DNA from: DASQPR01 sp035713725
GTDB lineage: Bacteria; Actinomycetota; Actinomycetes; Mycobacteriales; Micromonosporaceae
Reading direction: 5' to 3'
DNA: 39,410 nucleotides
Assembly: GCA_035713725.1 (NCBI GenBank)
Contig: DASTMZ010000204.1
Coordinates: forward strand, 1 to 39,410
The notes under the pieces were generated by a model, which had not been told where the DNA came from, ran no database searches, and worked only from the letters and a program-made list of their open reading frames with translations. Below are positions 1 to 6,922 of this stretch, piece by piece (position 1 is the stretch's first letter; every line of letters starts with the position of its first letter). The translations under genes and the position numbers were made by a program.

Positions 1-1
1 C

Positions 2-148
2 GGGTTCGTGTTCTACCTGGTCTATTCCGAACTGTTCACGATCGGGAAGATCTGCCCCTACTGCACCGGTGTGCACGTGATCACCGTGGCGCTGTTCGCG
101 GTGATCCTGTTCGGCCAGGCGAGCATCACCGCGCCCGACGAACGCTAG
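2..148 (+). CDS. C-terminal end of a vitamin K epoxide reductase (VKOR) family membrane protein (5' partial)
   Basis: Only the last 48 codons are in the window; the gene starts upstream. The visible part is a hydrophobic helix, then a CPYC motif with the context KICPYCTGVH, then a second hydrophobic helix and a short polar tail ending in TAG. In the VKOR family a CxxC on the last helices is the quinone-reducing active site, and the protein helps re-oxidise a DsbA-like partner for extracytoplasmic disulfide formation. That role is family knowledge; the window shows only the motif and topology. It is convergent with the next gene, with four bases between the stops. Other small four-helix membrane proteins with CxxC cannot be excluded from this fragment. 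Confidence 0.8.
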   Translation, partial: GFVFYLVYSELFTIGKICPYCTGVHVITVALFAVILFGQASITAPDER

Positions 149-152
149 GGCG

Positions 153-806
153 TCACGCCGGTCGGGACAGCACCAGGTCGGCGTCCTTGCGTGTCGCGGC
201 GATGAGCCTCGCGTTGACCTCGTCGCTGCCGTGCACCCAGTTCAGTGCGGACGACCGGTCCAGCCCGCGGGTGCGTTGGCGGCGTACCAGGGAGTCGACC
301 CGTACCCGGGTCGGAGTGTCGAGGTAGATCGCGATATCGAGGAGTGCCCGGATCTCGTGCCACGGCACCCGCTTCAGGAGCAGATAGTTGCCCTCGACCA
401 CGATCACCCGTACGTCGGTGGTGACCGGGACCGCGGAGTTGATCGATTCGTGGACCGTACGGCTGTAGACCGGCGCGTAGACCACCGGTTCGTCCGCGGC
501 GCGCAGACGACGCAGGAGCGCGACGAATCCGTACGCGTCGAACGTCTCCGGCGCACCCTTGCGTCCGGCGTACCCGAGACGCGTCAGCTCGGCGTTAGCC
601 AAATGGAAGCCGTCCATGCCAACGGCGACCGCGGTCTGCGCACCGTTGGCGCGACATAGCGCGGTGGCTATCGACGCGGCGAGCGTGGACTTGCCGGCCG
701 CCGGCGGTCCGGCGATGCCCACCATGACGCGCCGGTCCGGCGGGTCCAGCAGCGGCTCGATGGCGGCGCGAGCCGCCGAGACCAGCGCCGGATGCGAACT
801 CGCCAT
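153..806 (-). CDS. P-loop nucleoside/nucleotide kinase family protein (uridine kinase/phosphoribulokinase-like)
   Basis: A 217-residue cytosolic protein. A Walker A motif GPPAAGKST lies near residue 33, with a following MDGFH stretch typical of the uridine kinase/pantothenate kinase/FrcK-like group. A VVEGNYLLL strand precedes the LDTPTRVRVDSLVRRQ region that resembles the lid. The start is the ATG at 806 because GAAGG lies upstream and the N-terminus then begins just ahead of the P-loop; the open frame extends to 923 but that extension looks non-coding. The substrate cannot be told from sequence: members phosphorylate nucleosides, sugars or pantothenate. The gene stands alone on its strand, back to back with the next gene across about 220 bases. 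Confidence 0.82.
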   Translation of the reverse strand: MASSHPALVSAARAAIEPLLDPPDRRVMVGIAGPPAAGKSTLAASIATALCRANGAQTAVAVGMDGFHLANAELTRLGYAGRKGAPETFDAYGFVALLRRLRAADEPVVYAPVYSRTVHESINSAVPVTTDVRVIVVEGNYLLLKRVPWHEIRALLDIAIYLDTPTRVRVDSLVRRQRTRGLDRSSALNWVHGSDEVNARLIAATRKDADLVLSRPA

Positions 807-1027
807 GCGGCTACCTTCGCACGCCGCTGCGTCGCAGCGAAGGAACGTGATCTCCGTGGTACGCAACGAGCCGGCCGCATCGTGCGCGGCACAGGAACGT
901 GATAACGAATCGTCATCGAACATTCACCATCGGTAATGGGTGCGTCGGACTGCCGAAGCGCACGATGGAACGTATAGAGTCGGTCGCCGGGACAGGGGGC
1001 GACGCCGTAGGGCAGTGAGGAGGCGCG

Positions 1028-1558
1028 GTGATCGACAACGCTGCCGCCCGGGACTGGTTCGCCTCCGGCGCGATCCCGAGCCAGCGCTCCGACACCGACG
1101 CTGAGCGCCACTGGTCGGACCACGAAACGTTGCTGCTGCCGACGGTGGCCAACGGCCACGTCGAGCCGAGCGCGCGCGCCGCGATGGAGGCCGACACCGA
1201 GGCGTTCGTCACGACGCCACCAGCCACCACGCCACCGGCCACGTCGAACCGCCGCCACCCCATGGCCGTTCCGCGGCACGGCGCACCGCCTTCCGCGCCG
1301 CGTGCACCGTCAGCGTCGACCGCGGCGATTGCGCCATCAGCATCGGCCGCGCCATCGGTATCTGTCGCGGCAAATGCAGCGAACGCGGCTCTTGCGTCGC
1401 TCTCGGCGCCGGTGCCGTCCGGTCGGCCGTCCGCCGACCACGATCCCGGCGACCGGCTCCCGTCGTCCGAGCGCAAGATGCTCATCTTCGTGGCGATGCT
1501 GCTCGCCGTCGGCGCGGTCGCGGTGATCGCGACGATGGGTCTTGGCAAGTTCGGCTGA
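1028..1558 (+). CDS. Tail-anchored membrane protein with long low-complexity N-terminal region, function unknown
   Basis: The 176-residue protein has a GTG start preceded by GAGGAG at good spacing. Residues 1-60 are polar. Residues 60-145 are Ala/Pro/Ser/Thr-rich and probably disordered. One hydrophobic segment (about residues 149-171) lies at the extreme C-terminus, followed by a few residues including Lys. This gives a single-pass tail-anchored topology with the bulk in the cytoplasm. I recognise no domain. The stop codon lies inside the left arm of a terminator hairpin that continues into a 40-bp tandem repeat. A secretion or division accessory role would be a guess, so none is assigned. 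Confidence 0.7.
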   Translation: MIDNAAARDWFASGAIPSQRSDTDAERHWSDHETLLLPTVANGHVEPSARAAMEADTEAFVTTPPATTPPATSNRRHPMAVPRHGAPPSAPRAPSASTAAIAPSASAAPSVSVAANAANAALASLSAPVPSGRPSADHDPGDRLPSSERKMLIFVAMLLAVGAVAVIATMGLGKFG

Positions 1559-1586
1559 GCCGCTCCGCTCGGCGACCGGCTCAGCC
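1553..1586. terminator. Bidirectional terminator hairpin overlapping the stop codon of the tail-anchored gene
   Basis: GGCTGAGCCG (1553-1562) is the exact reverse complement of CGGCTCAGCC (1577-1586), a 10-bp stem with a 14-nt loop. The TGA stop is in the left arm. The right arm recurs at 1617 and 1657, so three alternative partners exist. The response-regulator gene on the other strand ends in the same GGCTGAGCCG sequence, so the element can serve both convergent genes. There is no T-run, as is common in actinobacteria. Confidence 0.65.
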
Positions 1587-1676
1587 CGGCCAGCCCGCCG
1601 CTCAGCACTGCCCGACCGGCTCAGCCCAGCCAGCCCGCCGCTCAGCACTGCCCGACCGGCTCAGCCCAGCCAACCC
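1577..1676. repeat. 40-bp tandem repeat, about 2.5 copies, between convergent genes
   Basis: Units begin at 1577, 1617 and 1657 with an exact 40-base period. Copies 1 and 2 differ at one position (cccggcc versus cccagcc) and copy 3 is truncated after about 20 bases. Each unit starts with CGGCTCAGCC, the arm of the terminator hairpin. The third copy supplies the stop codon of the response regulator gene. Confidence 0.9.
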
Positions 1677-2326
1677 GGCCGGACCAGCCCGGACTCGTAG
1701 GCGTACACAACGAGTTGCGCGCGATCCCGAGCACCGAGCTTGCCCATCGCGCGCGAGACGTGTGTCTTCGCGGTCGCCGGTGACACCACGAGCTGATCGG
1801 CGATCTCTTCGTTGGACAGCCCGGCACCGACCAGGGCGGTGACTTCGCGTTCGCGTTCGGTCAGCACGTCGAGATTCGCCGGCGGCTGCGGTGCCGGCAC
1901 GCGGGTGGTGAACTCCGCGATGAGGCGGCGCGTCACGCTCGGCGATAGGAGCGCGTCGCCGGAGGCCACCGCGCGCACCGCTCGCAGCAACTCGACCGGT
2001 TCGGTGTCCTTGACGAGGAAGCCGCTCGCCCCGCTGCGGAGCGCTTCGAAGACGTACTCGTCGAGGTCGAACGTCGTCAGGATGATGATCCGGGCGCTCG
2101 CGAGCGTCTCGTCCGCGACAATCTGGCGGGTCGCCTGAAGACCGTCGGTGCCGGGCATGCGGATGTCCATCAGTACGACGTCCGGGCGGGTACGGGTGGC
2201 CTGCCGCACCGCGTCCGCGCCGTCGATCGCCTCGCCGACGACTTCGATGTCCGGCTGAGCGTCGAGCAGCGCACGGAAGCCGGCGCGAAGCAGCGCCTGG
2301 TCGTCGGCGAGCAGCACCTTGATCAT
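1661..2326 (-). CDS. LuxR/NarL-type two-component response regulator
   Basis: The 221-residue protein has a receiver domain at about residues 3-118: acidic pair DD at 8-9, phosphoacceptor Asp54 in LMDIRMP, conserved Thr84 and Lys106. A linker is followed by a LuxR-type helix-turn-helix at about 153-210 (LTEREREVTALVGAGLSNEE, then SPATAKTHVSRAMGKLGA). It should bind DNA after phosphorylation by the kinase encoded just upstream; its ATG overlaps the kinase stop as ATGA, which implies translational coupling. The C-terminal residues and the stop fall inside the 40-bp repeat, so the tail may have been shaped by repeat expansion. Targets are unknown, though the divergent DUF1707 gene is a natural candidate. 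Confidence 0.95.
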   Translation of the reverse strand: MIKVLLADDQALLRAGFRALLDAQPDIEVVGEAIDGADAVRQATRTRPDVVLMDIRMPGTDGLQATRQIVADETLASARIIILTTFDLDEYVFEALRSGASGFLVKDTEPVELLRAVRAVASGDALLSPSVTRRLIAEFTTRVPAPQPPANLDVLTEREREVTALVGAGLSNEEIADQLVVSPATAKTHVSRAMGKLGARDRAQLVVYAYESGLVRPGWLG

Positions 2327-3648
2327 GAGTTCTCCCGGATCGGCAGGGTGGCGGTGACGACGAAGCCGCCGGACGCGCCCGCTCCGGCAACGAGCGTGCC
2401 GCCGAGTGCCACGGCGCGGGCGCGCATGCCGGCGATGCCGTTGCCGGACTGATCGGCGGTGCGCACCGTGGACGACCGATCGCTCGTCGCCGTGCCGACC
2501 CACCCGGTGCTCACCGCCCCGCCGGCCGCGGCCCCGCTGGCCGCCGGCCCGGTCGCGCGCGCAGGCGCGACACCGATGCCGTCGTCGGTCACCGTTACCA
2601 CGAGAGCATCCGGCCGGTACGCCAACGAGACGCGCGCGTGCGCACCGGTCCCGGCGTGCCGGCGGACGTTGGTGAGCGACTCCTGGATGATCCGGTAGGC
2701 GGCGCGGTCCACCTCGGGCGGCAGCGGCACCGGTGTCCCCTCGACCACGGTGTCGGCGGGATCGACGAGGCTGGTGAGATTCGCCAACGTCGGCGCGGGC
2801 GATCGGGGCGCGGCCTCGTCGGACGCTCGGAGCACGCCGAGCACGGATCGCACCTCGCCCAGCGCGGCGGCGCTCGCCTCCTTGATCGCCTCCAGCGCCG
2901 CGCGGGCCTGGCCGGGATGCTCGTCCATCAGGTGCAGGCCGACACCCGCCTGCACGTTGATCAACGACAGGTGGTGGCCGAGCACGTCGTGCAACTCCCG
3001 CGCGATGCGCAGCCGCTCCTCGCTCTCCTGCCGCCGGTTCTGCTCCGCCTTGGCGCGCTGTTGTTCGGCACGGGTACGGGCGATCTCGGCGAACCGCTCG
3101 GACCGCACTCGGATGCCCTCGGCGAGCGCCAGCGCGACAATGATCCAGCCGGCCGCCAGGATCGACGTGGTGACCGACGGCGCTTTGATCTCGACGCCGC
3201 CCACGCTGGACACGATCCGGCCGGCGAACACGTAGACGAGATAACCGATCGCGGTGCTGATCCAGACGCCGAGCCGGTGCCCGGTGCGCACCGCACCGAA
3301 GATCGAGACGAACACCGCGAAGAACACCGGCCCGTACGGATATCCGGCGATGATGTACGCGACCGTGGCGGCCAGCGACACCACATACGCCGGGATCCGC
3401 CACCGCCGCCGTACCACCATGGCGGCCGCGCCCGCGACGAGCAGCAAGTTGCCGACCACATCGAGCGGCCGGGCGCCGGTCTGATGACGCTCGGCGACGT
3501 GGGCGCTGATGAGCTCGATGATCAACACGAAGACGGCGAGCGGTATAGCGGGGTGCCGTCGGCGTCGCCAGTCGGGATCCGCCCACGGCGGCACGCCGTC
3601 GCCGTGCGGCCGGTCCGGCCACCTCGACGCACCGCGGCCACGCGGCAT
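2323..3648 (-). CDS. Membrane sensor histidine kinase (HisKA_3/HATPase_c), partner of the adjacent regulator
   Basis: About 441 residues from the ATG at 3648, chosen because GGTGG lies upstream and the preceding frame is Arg/Pro-rich and unlike a protein. Four or five hydrophobic segments (roughly residues 35-175) have almost no extracytoplasmic domain, so sensing is probably intramembrane. A short coiled coil precedes the HisKA_3 box RIARELHDVLGHHLS with phosphoacceptor His220. The ATP-binding domain shows the N-box region NVRRHAG, DDGIGV and GNGIAGM. Between the last two lies an unusual Ala/Gly/Ser/Thr-rich insertion of about 35 residues. This domain order is typical of NarL/DesK-like kinases. 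The stimulus is unknown. Confidence 0.93.
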   Translation of the reverse strand: MPRGRGASRWPDRPHGDGVPPWADPDWRRRRHPAIPLAVFVLIIELISAHVAERHQTGARPLDVVGNLLLVAGAAAMVVRRRWRIPAYVVSLAATVAYIIAGYPYGPVFFAVFVSIFGAVRTGHRLGVWISTAIGYLVYVFAGRIVSSVGGVEIKAPSVTTSILAAGWIIVALALAEGIRVRSERFAEIARTRAEQQRAKAEQNRRQESEERLRIARELHDVLGHHLSLINVQAGVGLHLMDEHPGQARAALEAIKEASAAALGEVRSVLGVLRASDEAAPRSPAPTLANLTSLVDPADTVVEGTPVPLPPEVDRAAYRIIQESLTNVRRHAGTGAHARVSLAYRPDALVVTVTDDGIGVAPARATGPAASGAAAGGAVSTGWVGTATSDRSSTVRTADQSGNGIAGMRARAVALGGTLVAGAGASGGFVVTATLPIRENS

Positions 3649-3866
3649 CTGACCACCGTCGACCCCCACACGGCCACGGTAGGCCACGTGGACCGCGGTC
3701 AGGTACGCCGCGCGGCGCGGCCGGCGCCGGACCGGCCTACTCCCTCGGGTGTACGTCATGCCGCCGGTTACATCCGCCGATGCACCGCGAATGCCACCCG
3801 TGGGCCGACGCACCGGTGGCGCGGGTGGCGCATCGTCGAGGTATCGGGCGCTTCCGCCGCTCGACC

Positions 3867-3881
3867 GGTGGCTAGGCCACC
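3867..3881 (+). promoter_or_regulatory. Inverted repeat in the leader of the DUF1707 gene
   Basis: GGTGGC-tag-GCCACC is a perfect 6-bp inverted repeat ending 27 bases before the DUF1707 start codon, in the divergent region shared with the histidine kinase. It could be an operator for the adjacent regulator or a leader hairpin. The remaining 260-bp divergent region shows no convincing promoter pair. Confidence 0.3.
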
Positions 3882-3908
3882 CGGACAGGCGAAAGGGATA
3901 CCAACGAG

Positions 3909-4445
3909 ATGACCAGCGAGACACCGCGAGTGCGCACCTCCGACGCGGAACGCGAGCGCGTCGCGGAGACCCTGCGGGCTGCCGTCGGCGAGGGTCGGCT
4001 CACGCTCGAGGAGGGCGACGAGCGCCTCGCCACGCTCTACACCACCAAGTACCGCGACGAATTGCCTCCGCTCGTCGCCGACCTGCCGGGCACCGACGAC
4101 GCGCGGCGCGCCGGCCGGGGACGCAGCCGACCAGCCGACGACGTCTGGACTCCGGGCACCTCCGCCGCCGACGATGACGGCAGCTCGCGCGGACCGCAGC
4201 CAGGCTATGGCCAGTCGTGGTCGGGACCGGGCGCGCCCAGCTGGGGACCGCCGCGGTGGCAATCTGCGCCGCGGCCGTGGTTCTTCTTCCCACTCGTACC
4301 CGTGCTGTTGGTGTTCCTGCTGTTCGGAATCGTCGGCGGTCTGGCGCACGGCCACTTCTTCGTACTGATTCCGTTGCTGTTCATCCTCTTCGCGCTGGGA
4401 CGCGTCTGCGGTTACCGACGCCGGTGGCGTGGATGGCGGCGATGA
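3909..4445 (+). CDS. DUF1707 (SHOCT-like) membrane protein
   Basis: The 178-residue protein opens with the DUF1707 signature at about residues 7-60: RTSDAERERVAETLRAAVGE, then LTLEEGDERLATLYTTKYRDEL and LVADLP. This small helical domain occurs at the N-terminus of many actinobacterial membrane proteins. A Gly/Ser/Pro/Trp-rich linker follows, then two hydrophobic segments (about 124-145 and 148-165) and a strongly basic Arg/Trp tail. AAAGGG lies upstream of the ATG. It is divergent from the two-component system and its stop overlaps the next start as ATGA. The molecular function of DUF1707 proteins is not established; regulation by the neighbouring system is inference from position. Confidence 0.88.
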   Translation: MTSETPRVRTSDAERERVAETLRAAVGEGRLTLEEGDERLATLYTTKYRDELPPLVADLPGTDDARRAGRGRSRPADDVWTPGTSAADDDGSSRGPQPGYGQSWSGPGAPSWGPPRWQSAPRPWFFFPLVPVLLVFLLFGIVGGLAHGHFFVLIPLLFILFALGRVCGYRRRWRGWRR

Positions 4446-5203
4446 CCGCCCGGTTCGACGACCTCGCCGGGCGCGTCGCGGTGGTCACCGGTGCCTCTCG
4501 GGGCATCGGTGCCGCCACGGCTCGGATGTTCGCGGCCAACGGCATGTGGGTCGCGCTCGTCGGCCGTGACGAGGACGCGCTCGAGCAGGTCCGGGAGGAC
4601 ATCTGGGACGCCGGCGGCCGTGCGGTCGTCGCACCGGCCGACGTGACGAGGCCGGATGCGCTCGCGTTCGCCGCGAAGCATGTCGCGAACGAGTTCGGTG
4701 ACGTGGACGTGTTGGCCGCGTTTGCCGGTGGCAACGGGCGACCGCAGCCGTCCGAGTCGATGGGTCCGCCGGCGTGGCGCGCGATCCTCGACGGCGACCT
4801 GTCCAGCGCGTTCTACACCATCCAGACGTTCGTCGGCGGCATGCTGGAACGCGGCCGCGGCTCGATCATCACCATGTCGTCCGCCGCTGGCCGTACGCCG
4901 TCGCAGGCCAACGTGGCGTACGCGGTCGCGAAGGCCGGCATCGTGATGCTCACCCGGCATCTGGCCGCCGAGTTTGCGCCACGGGGCGTACGGGTAAACG
5001 CACTCGCGCCGTCCGCCGTACGCAATCAGAAGATGGCCGCCATGCGCGGTGCGCAATTCGATGCGCTCGCGAAGTCCTTCCCGCTCGGGCGCATCGGTGA
5101 GCCGAACGACATCGCAGCGGCCGCTGCCTACCTTGCGTCGGACGCTTCGGGCTGGGTGACCGGCGTGACATTGGACATCTCGGGCGGCAAGGTCTACGCC
5201 TGA
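4442..5203 (+). CDS. Short-chain dehydrogenase/reductase (SDR)
   Basis: The 253-residue classical SDR has a TGASRGIG dinucleotide-binding loop at 16-23, Ser146/147, and the catalytic YAVAK with Tyr160 and Lys164. A C-terminal GWVTGVTLDISGG completes the fold. The NNAG-type motif is altered to AFAGGNG near residues 93-99. The start at 4442 overlaps the DUF1707 stop (ATGA); an ATG at 4433 is the alternative. It probably catalyses NAD(P)H-linked oxidation or reduction of an alcohol or carbonyl, but the substrate is not deducible. Coupling of a cytosolic oxidoreductase to a DUF1707 membrane protein is unexplained. Two strong hairpins follow the stop. Confidence 0.9.
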   Translation: MTARFDDLAGRVAVVTGASRGIGAATARMFAANGMWVALVGRDEDALEQVREDIWDAGGRAVVAPADVTRPDALAFAAKHVANEFGDVDVLAAFAGGNGRPQPSESMGPPAWRAILDGDLSSAFYTIQTFVGGMLERGRGSIITMSSAAGRTPSQANVAYAVAKAGIVMLTRHLAAEFAPRGVRVNALAPSAVRNQKMAAMRGAQFDALAKSFPLGRIGEPNDIAAAAAYLASDASGWVTGVTLDISGGKVYA

Positions 5204-5210
5204 GCCGGCT

Positions 5211-5248
5211 GGCCGCCCGGGCGCGCGAGGGGGGCGCCCGGGTCGGCC
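5211..5248 (+). terminator. Strong GC hairpin after the SDR gene
   Basis: CCCGGGCGC (5216-5224) pairs perfectly with GCGCCCGGG (5234-5242). The stem extends outward as GGCCG/CGGCC with a single bulged T, giving about 14 bp. It begins eight bases after the SDR stop codon, so it is a likely I-shaped terminator lacking a T-run. Confidence 0.7.
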
Positions 5249-5257
5249 CGCCACGAG

Positions 5258-5304
5258 GCCGGTACGCGACGGGTGCGGTCGGGGCCCACCCGTCGCGTAC
5301 CGGC
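5258..5304 (+). terminator. Perfect 18-bp stem-loop between the SDR and amidohydrolase genes
   Basis: The 18 bases at 5258-5275 are an exact reverse complement of 5287-5304, with an 11-nt loop. It lies nine bases after the first hairpin and 25 bases before the amidohydrolase start. It may be a second terminator or a leader/operator structure; the stem is symmetrical, so strand cannot be assigned from structure alone. Confidence 0.65.
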
Positions 5305-5317
5305 TCCGACGGGTTGG

Positions 5318-5323
5318 CAGACT
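5318..5323 (+). promoter_or_regulatory. Leaderless-type -10 box (CAGACT) for the amidohydrolase gene
   Basis: CAGACT matches the nAnnnT pattern and is followed by six bases and then the GTG at 5330. There is no properly spaced Shine-Dalgarno sequence. Transcription is therefore expected to start at or near the GTG. Confidence 0.4.
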
Positions 5324-5329
5324 GGCGGG

Positions 5330-6274
5330 GTGAGTCAACCGGTTGGCCCGGCAGGCGATGCGGACGTCCACGACTGGGCACGCGCACTCGGGCTGCCCGG
5401 TCTGATCGACATTCACACGCACTTTCTGCCGCCGCGGATGATGCGGCGAGGTGCGCCGAAGAGTAGCGCATGCCGCGAGGCGCCGTGTTACAGCGAGCAC
5501 TTCGCCGGCGGCGGCCCGTTGATCGGGCGGGACTGGCCGATCACGTACCGCTGGCCGGACGAGGAACGCATCGCGCACCTGCGCTCGATGGGCGTACACC
5601 ACTACTCCGCGTTGGCGTACGCCCACCGGCCGGACATGGCCGCCGACCTCAACGACTGGACGCTGAGCTTCGCCGACCGTACGCCGGACTGCATCCCGTC
5701 GATGACGTTCTACCCCGAGACCGGCGTGCTGTCCTATGTGGACGATGCGATCGCACGCGGCGCGCGGATCGCGAAGCTACACCTGCAGGTCGGCGGTTTC
5801 GACCCGGCCGACGCTCGGCTGGACGACGTGTGGGCGCGGCTCGCGGATGCCGGCATGCCGGTTGTCGTACACGCCGGTTCCGGCCCAGTGAGGGCCGGCT
5901 ACACGGGTCCCGAGCCGTTCGGCGCAGTGCTACGCCGTCATCCCCGGCTTGTCGCGGTCATCGCGCACTGCGGCGCCCCGGAGTACGACGGATTCTTCGC
6001 ACTGGCACGGGCGTACCCGCGGGTGTGCCTGGACACCACGATGGTGGGCACCGACTTCTTCAACGCGATGGCGCCACTGCCCGACGCACTGTTGCCGGAC
6101 TTCCGGGAACTCGGGCGGGACGGCCGCGTGCTGCTCGGCTCCGACTTCCCAAACATCCCTTACCCGTACGCCGATCAACTCGCCGCACTCGCGCGCTTCG
6201 ATCTCGGCGACGACTGGCTTCGTGCGGTGTACTGGAACAACGCGGCTGCCCTGCTTGACCTCGATCCGGCGTGA
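5330..6274 (+). CDS. Amidohydrolase-family (amidohydrolase_2-like) metal hydrolase
   Basis: A 314-residue TIM-barrel hydrolase. The metal-binding HxH is in GLIDIHTHFLPP (His29, His31). A Lys-containing strand ARIAKLHLQ, then VVVHAG, VIAHCGAPEY and LLGSDFPN supply the later His and Asp ligands, as in the amidohydrolase_2 group (decarboxylases such as ACMSD, and lactone hydrolases). The GTG at 5330 was chosen because the frame before it is translated hairpin sequence and a -10-like box sits six bases upstream. The substrate is unknown. It follows two hairpins, so it is probably transcribed separately from the SDR. Confidence 0.88.
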   Translation: MSQPVGPAGDADVHDWARALGLPGLIDIHTHFLPPRMMRRGAPKSSACREAPCYSEHFAGGGPLIGRDWPITYRWPDEERIAHLRSMGVHHYSALAYAHRPDMAADLNDWTLSFADRTPDCIPSMTFYPETGVLSYVDDAIARGARIAKLHLQVGGFDPADARLDDVWARLADAGMPVVVHAGSGPVRAGYTGPEPFGAVLRRHPRLVAVIAHCGAPEYDGFFALARAYPRVCLDTTMVGTDFFNAMAPLPDALLPDFRELGRDGRVLLGSDFPNIPYPYADQLAALARFDLGDDWLRAVYWNNAAALLDLDPA

Positions 6275-6328
6275 GCCGGCTTCGCGCTTTGCCAACATCA
6301 CGCCAAGTGGAACGTCACGCTGTCCCAC

Positions 6329-6334
6329 TACGAT
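6329..6334 (+). promoter_or_regulatory. Leaderless -10 box (TACGAT) for the Nudix gene
   Basis: TACGAT fits TAnnnT and is followed by exactly six bases and the GTG start at 6341. No Shine-Dalgarno is present at correct spacing. It is one of the clearest leaderless promoters in the window. Confidence 0.6.
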
Positions 6335-6340
6335 CTGAGG

Positions 6341-6901
6341 GTGCCTCAGTCCGGTAGCAGTCCCCGCGGTTTCGTGCATCCGTGGCAGGTGACGTCGCTG
6401 CTCGAGTACGGGCACTGCTCGTATTGCGGCGGCGCGTACCTTCCGGACCAGCCGTGGCCGCGTGTCTGCCCGCATTGCGGTGAGACGACGTGGCGCAATC
6501 CGTTGCCGGTGGCCGTCCTGCTGCTGCCGGTGCGCTACGACGACGGCGGGCACGACGGCGTCGTTCTCACGCGTCGCGCGATCCAGCCGGCATGGGGCGA
6601 ATTGTGCTTCCCGGGTGGCTTCCTGGAGTACGGCGAACTCTGGCCGGAGGGTGCGATCCGAGAGTTGCGCGAGGAGACCGGACTCGAGGCCACCACGGAC
6701 GAGGTGACGCTCTTCGACGTACAGAGCACCGGGCGCCACGTTCTCGTGTTCGGCATCGTACCGGCGCGGAGCGCGACCGATCTTCCGCCGTCGACGCCGA
6801 GCGCCGAGGCGCTCGAGTGGGTGACCACGCGCCGCAATGTCCGCCTCGCGTTTCCGTCCCACCAAGCGGTGCTGGACAAGTTCTTCGCCGACGGCTACTA
6901 G
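6341..6901 (+). CDS. Nudix hydrolase with N-terminal zinc ribbon
   Basis: The 186-residue protein has a four-Cys zinc ribbon (Cys26, Cys29, Cys43, Cys46: CSYC...CPHC). It is followed by a Nudix fold with an intact box at 93-115: G, five residues, E, seven residues, then REL-REETGL, matching GX5EX7REUXEEXGU. The ribbon followed by Nudix resembles NADH-pyrophosphatase-like and related uncharacterised hydrolases, so it probably cleaves a nucleoside-diphosphate-linked metabolite with Mg2+. The exact substrate is not visible. It is convergent with the polymerase gene, with only 21 bases between stops. Confidence 0.92.
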   Translation: MPQSGSSPRGFVHPWQVTSLLEYGHCSYCGGAYLPDQPWPRVCPHCGETTWRNPLPVAVLLLPVRYDDGGHDGVVLTRRAIQPAWGELCFPGGFLEYGELWPEGAIRELREETGLEATTDEVTLFDVQSTGRHVLVFGIVPARSATDLPPSTPSAEALEWVTTRRNVRLAFPSHQAVLDKFFADGY

Positions 6902-6922
6902 CGCCTGGTGGGGTCGGGAATA

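Noticed and set aside
923..940. LexA-like half site TCGAACATTC upstream of the nucleoside-kinase-like gene
   Set aside because: The second half of the palindromic box is missing and no SOS gene is near.
1661..3622. Single 653-codon frame covering the response regulator and part of the kinase
   Set aside because: Only its last 221 codons form a recognisable protein; upstream it reads the kinase gene out of frame.
3649..3924. N-terminal extension of the histidine kinase to 3924
   Set aside because: It would overlap the divergent DUF1707 start and encodes Arg/Pro-rich sequence unlike a sensor domain.
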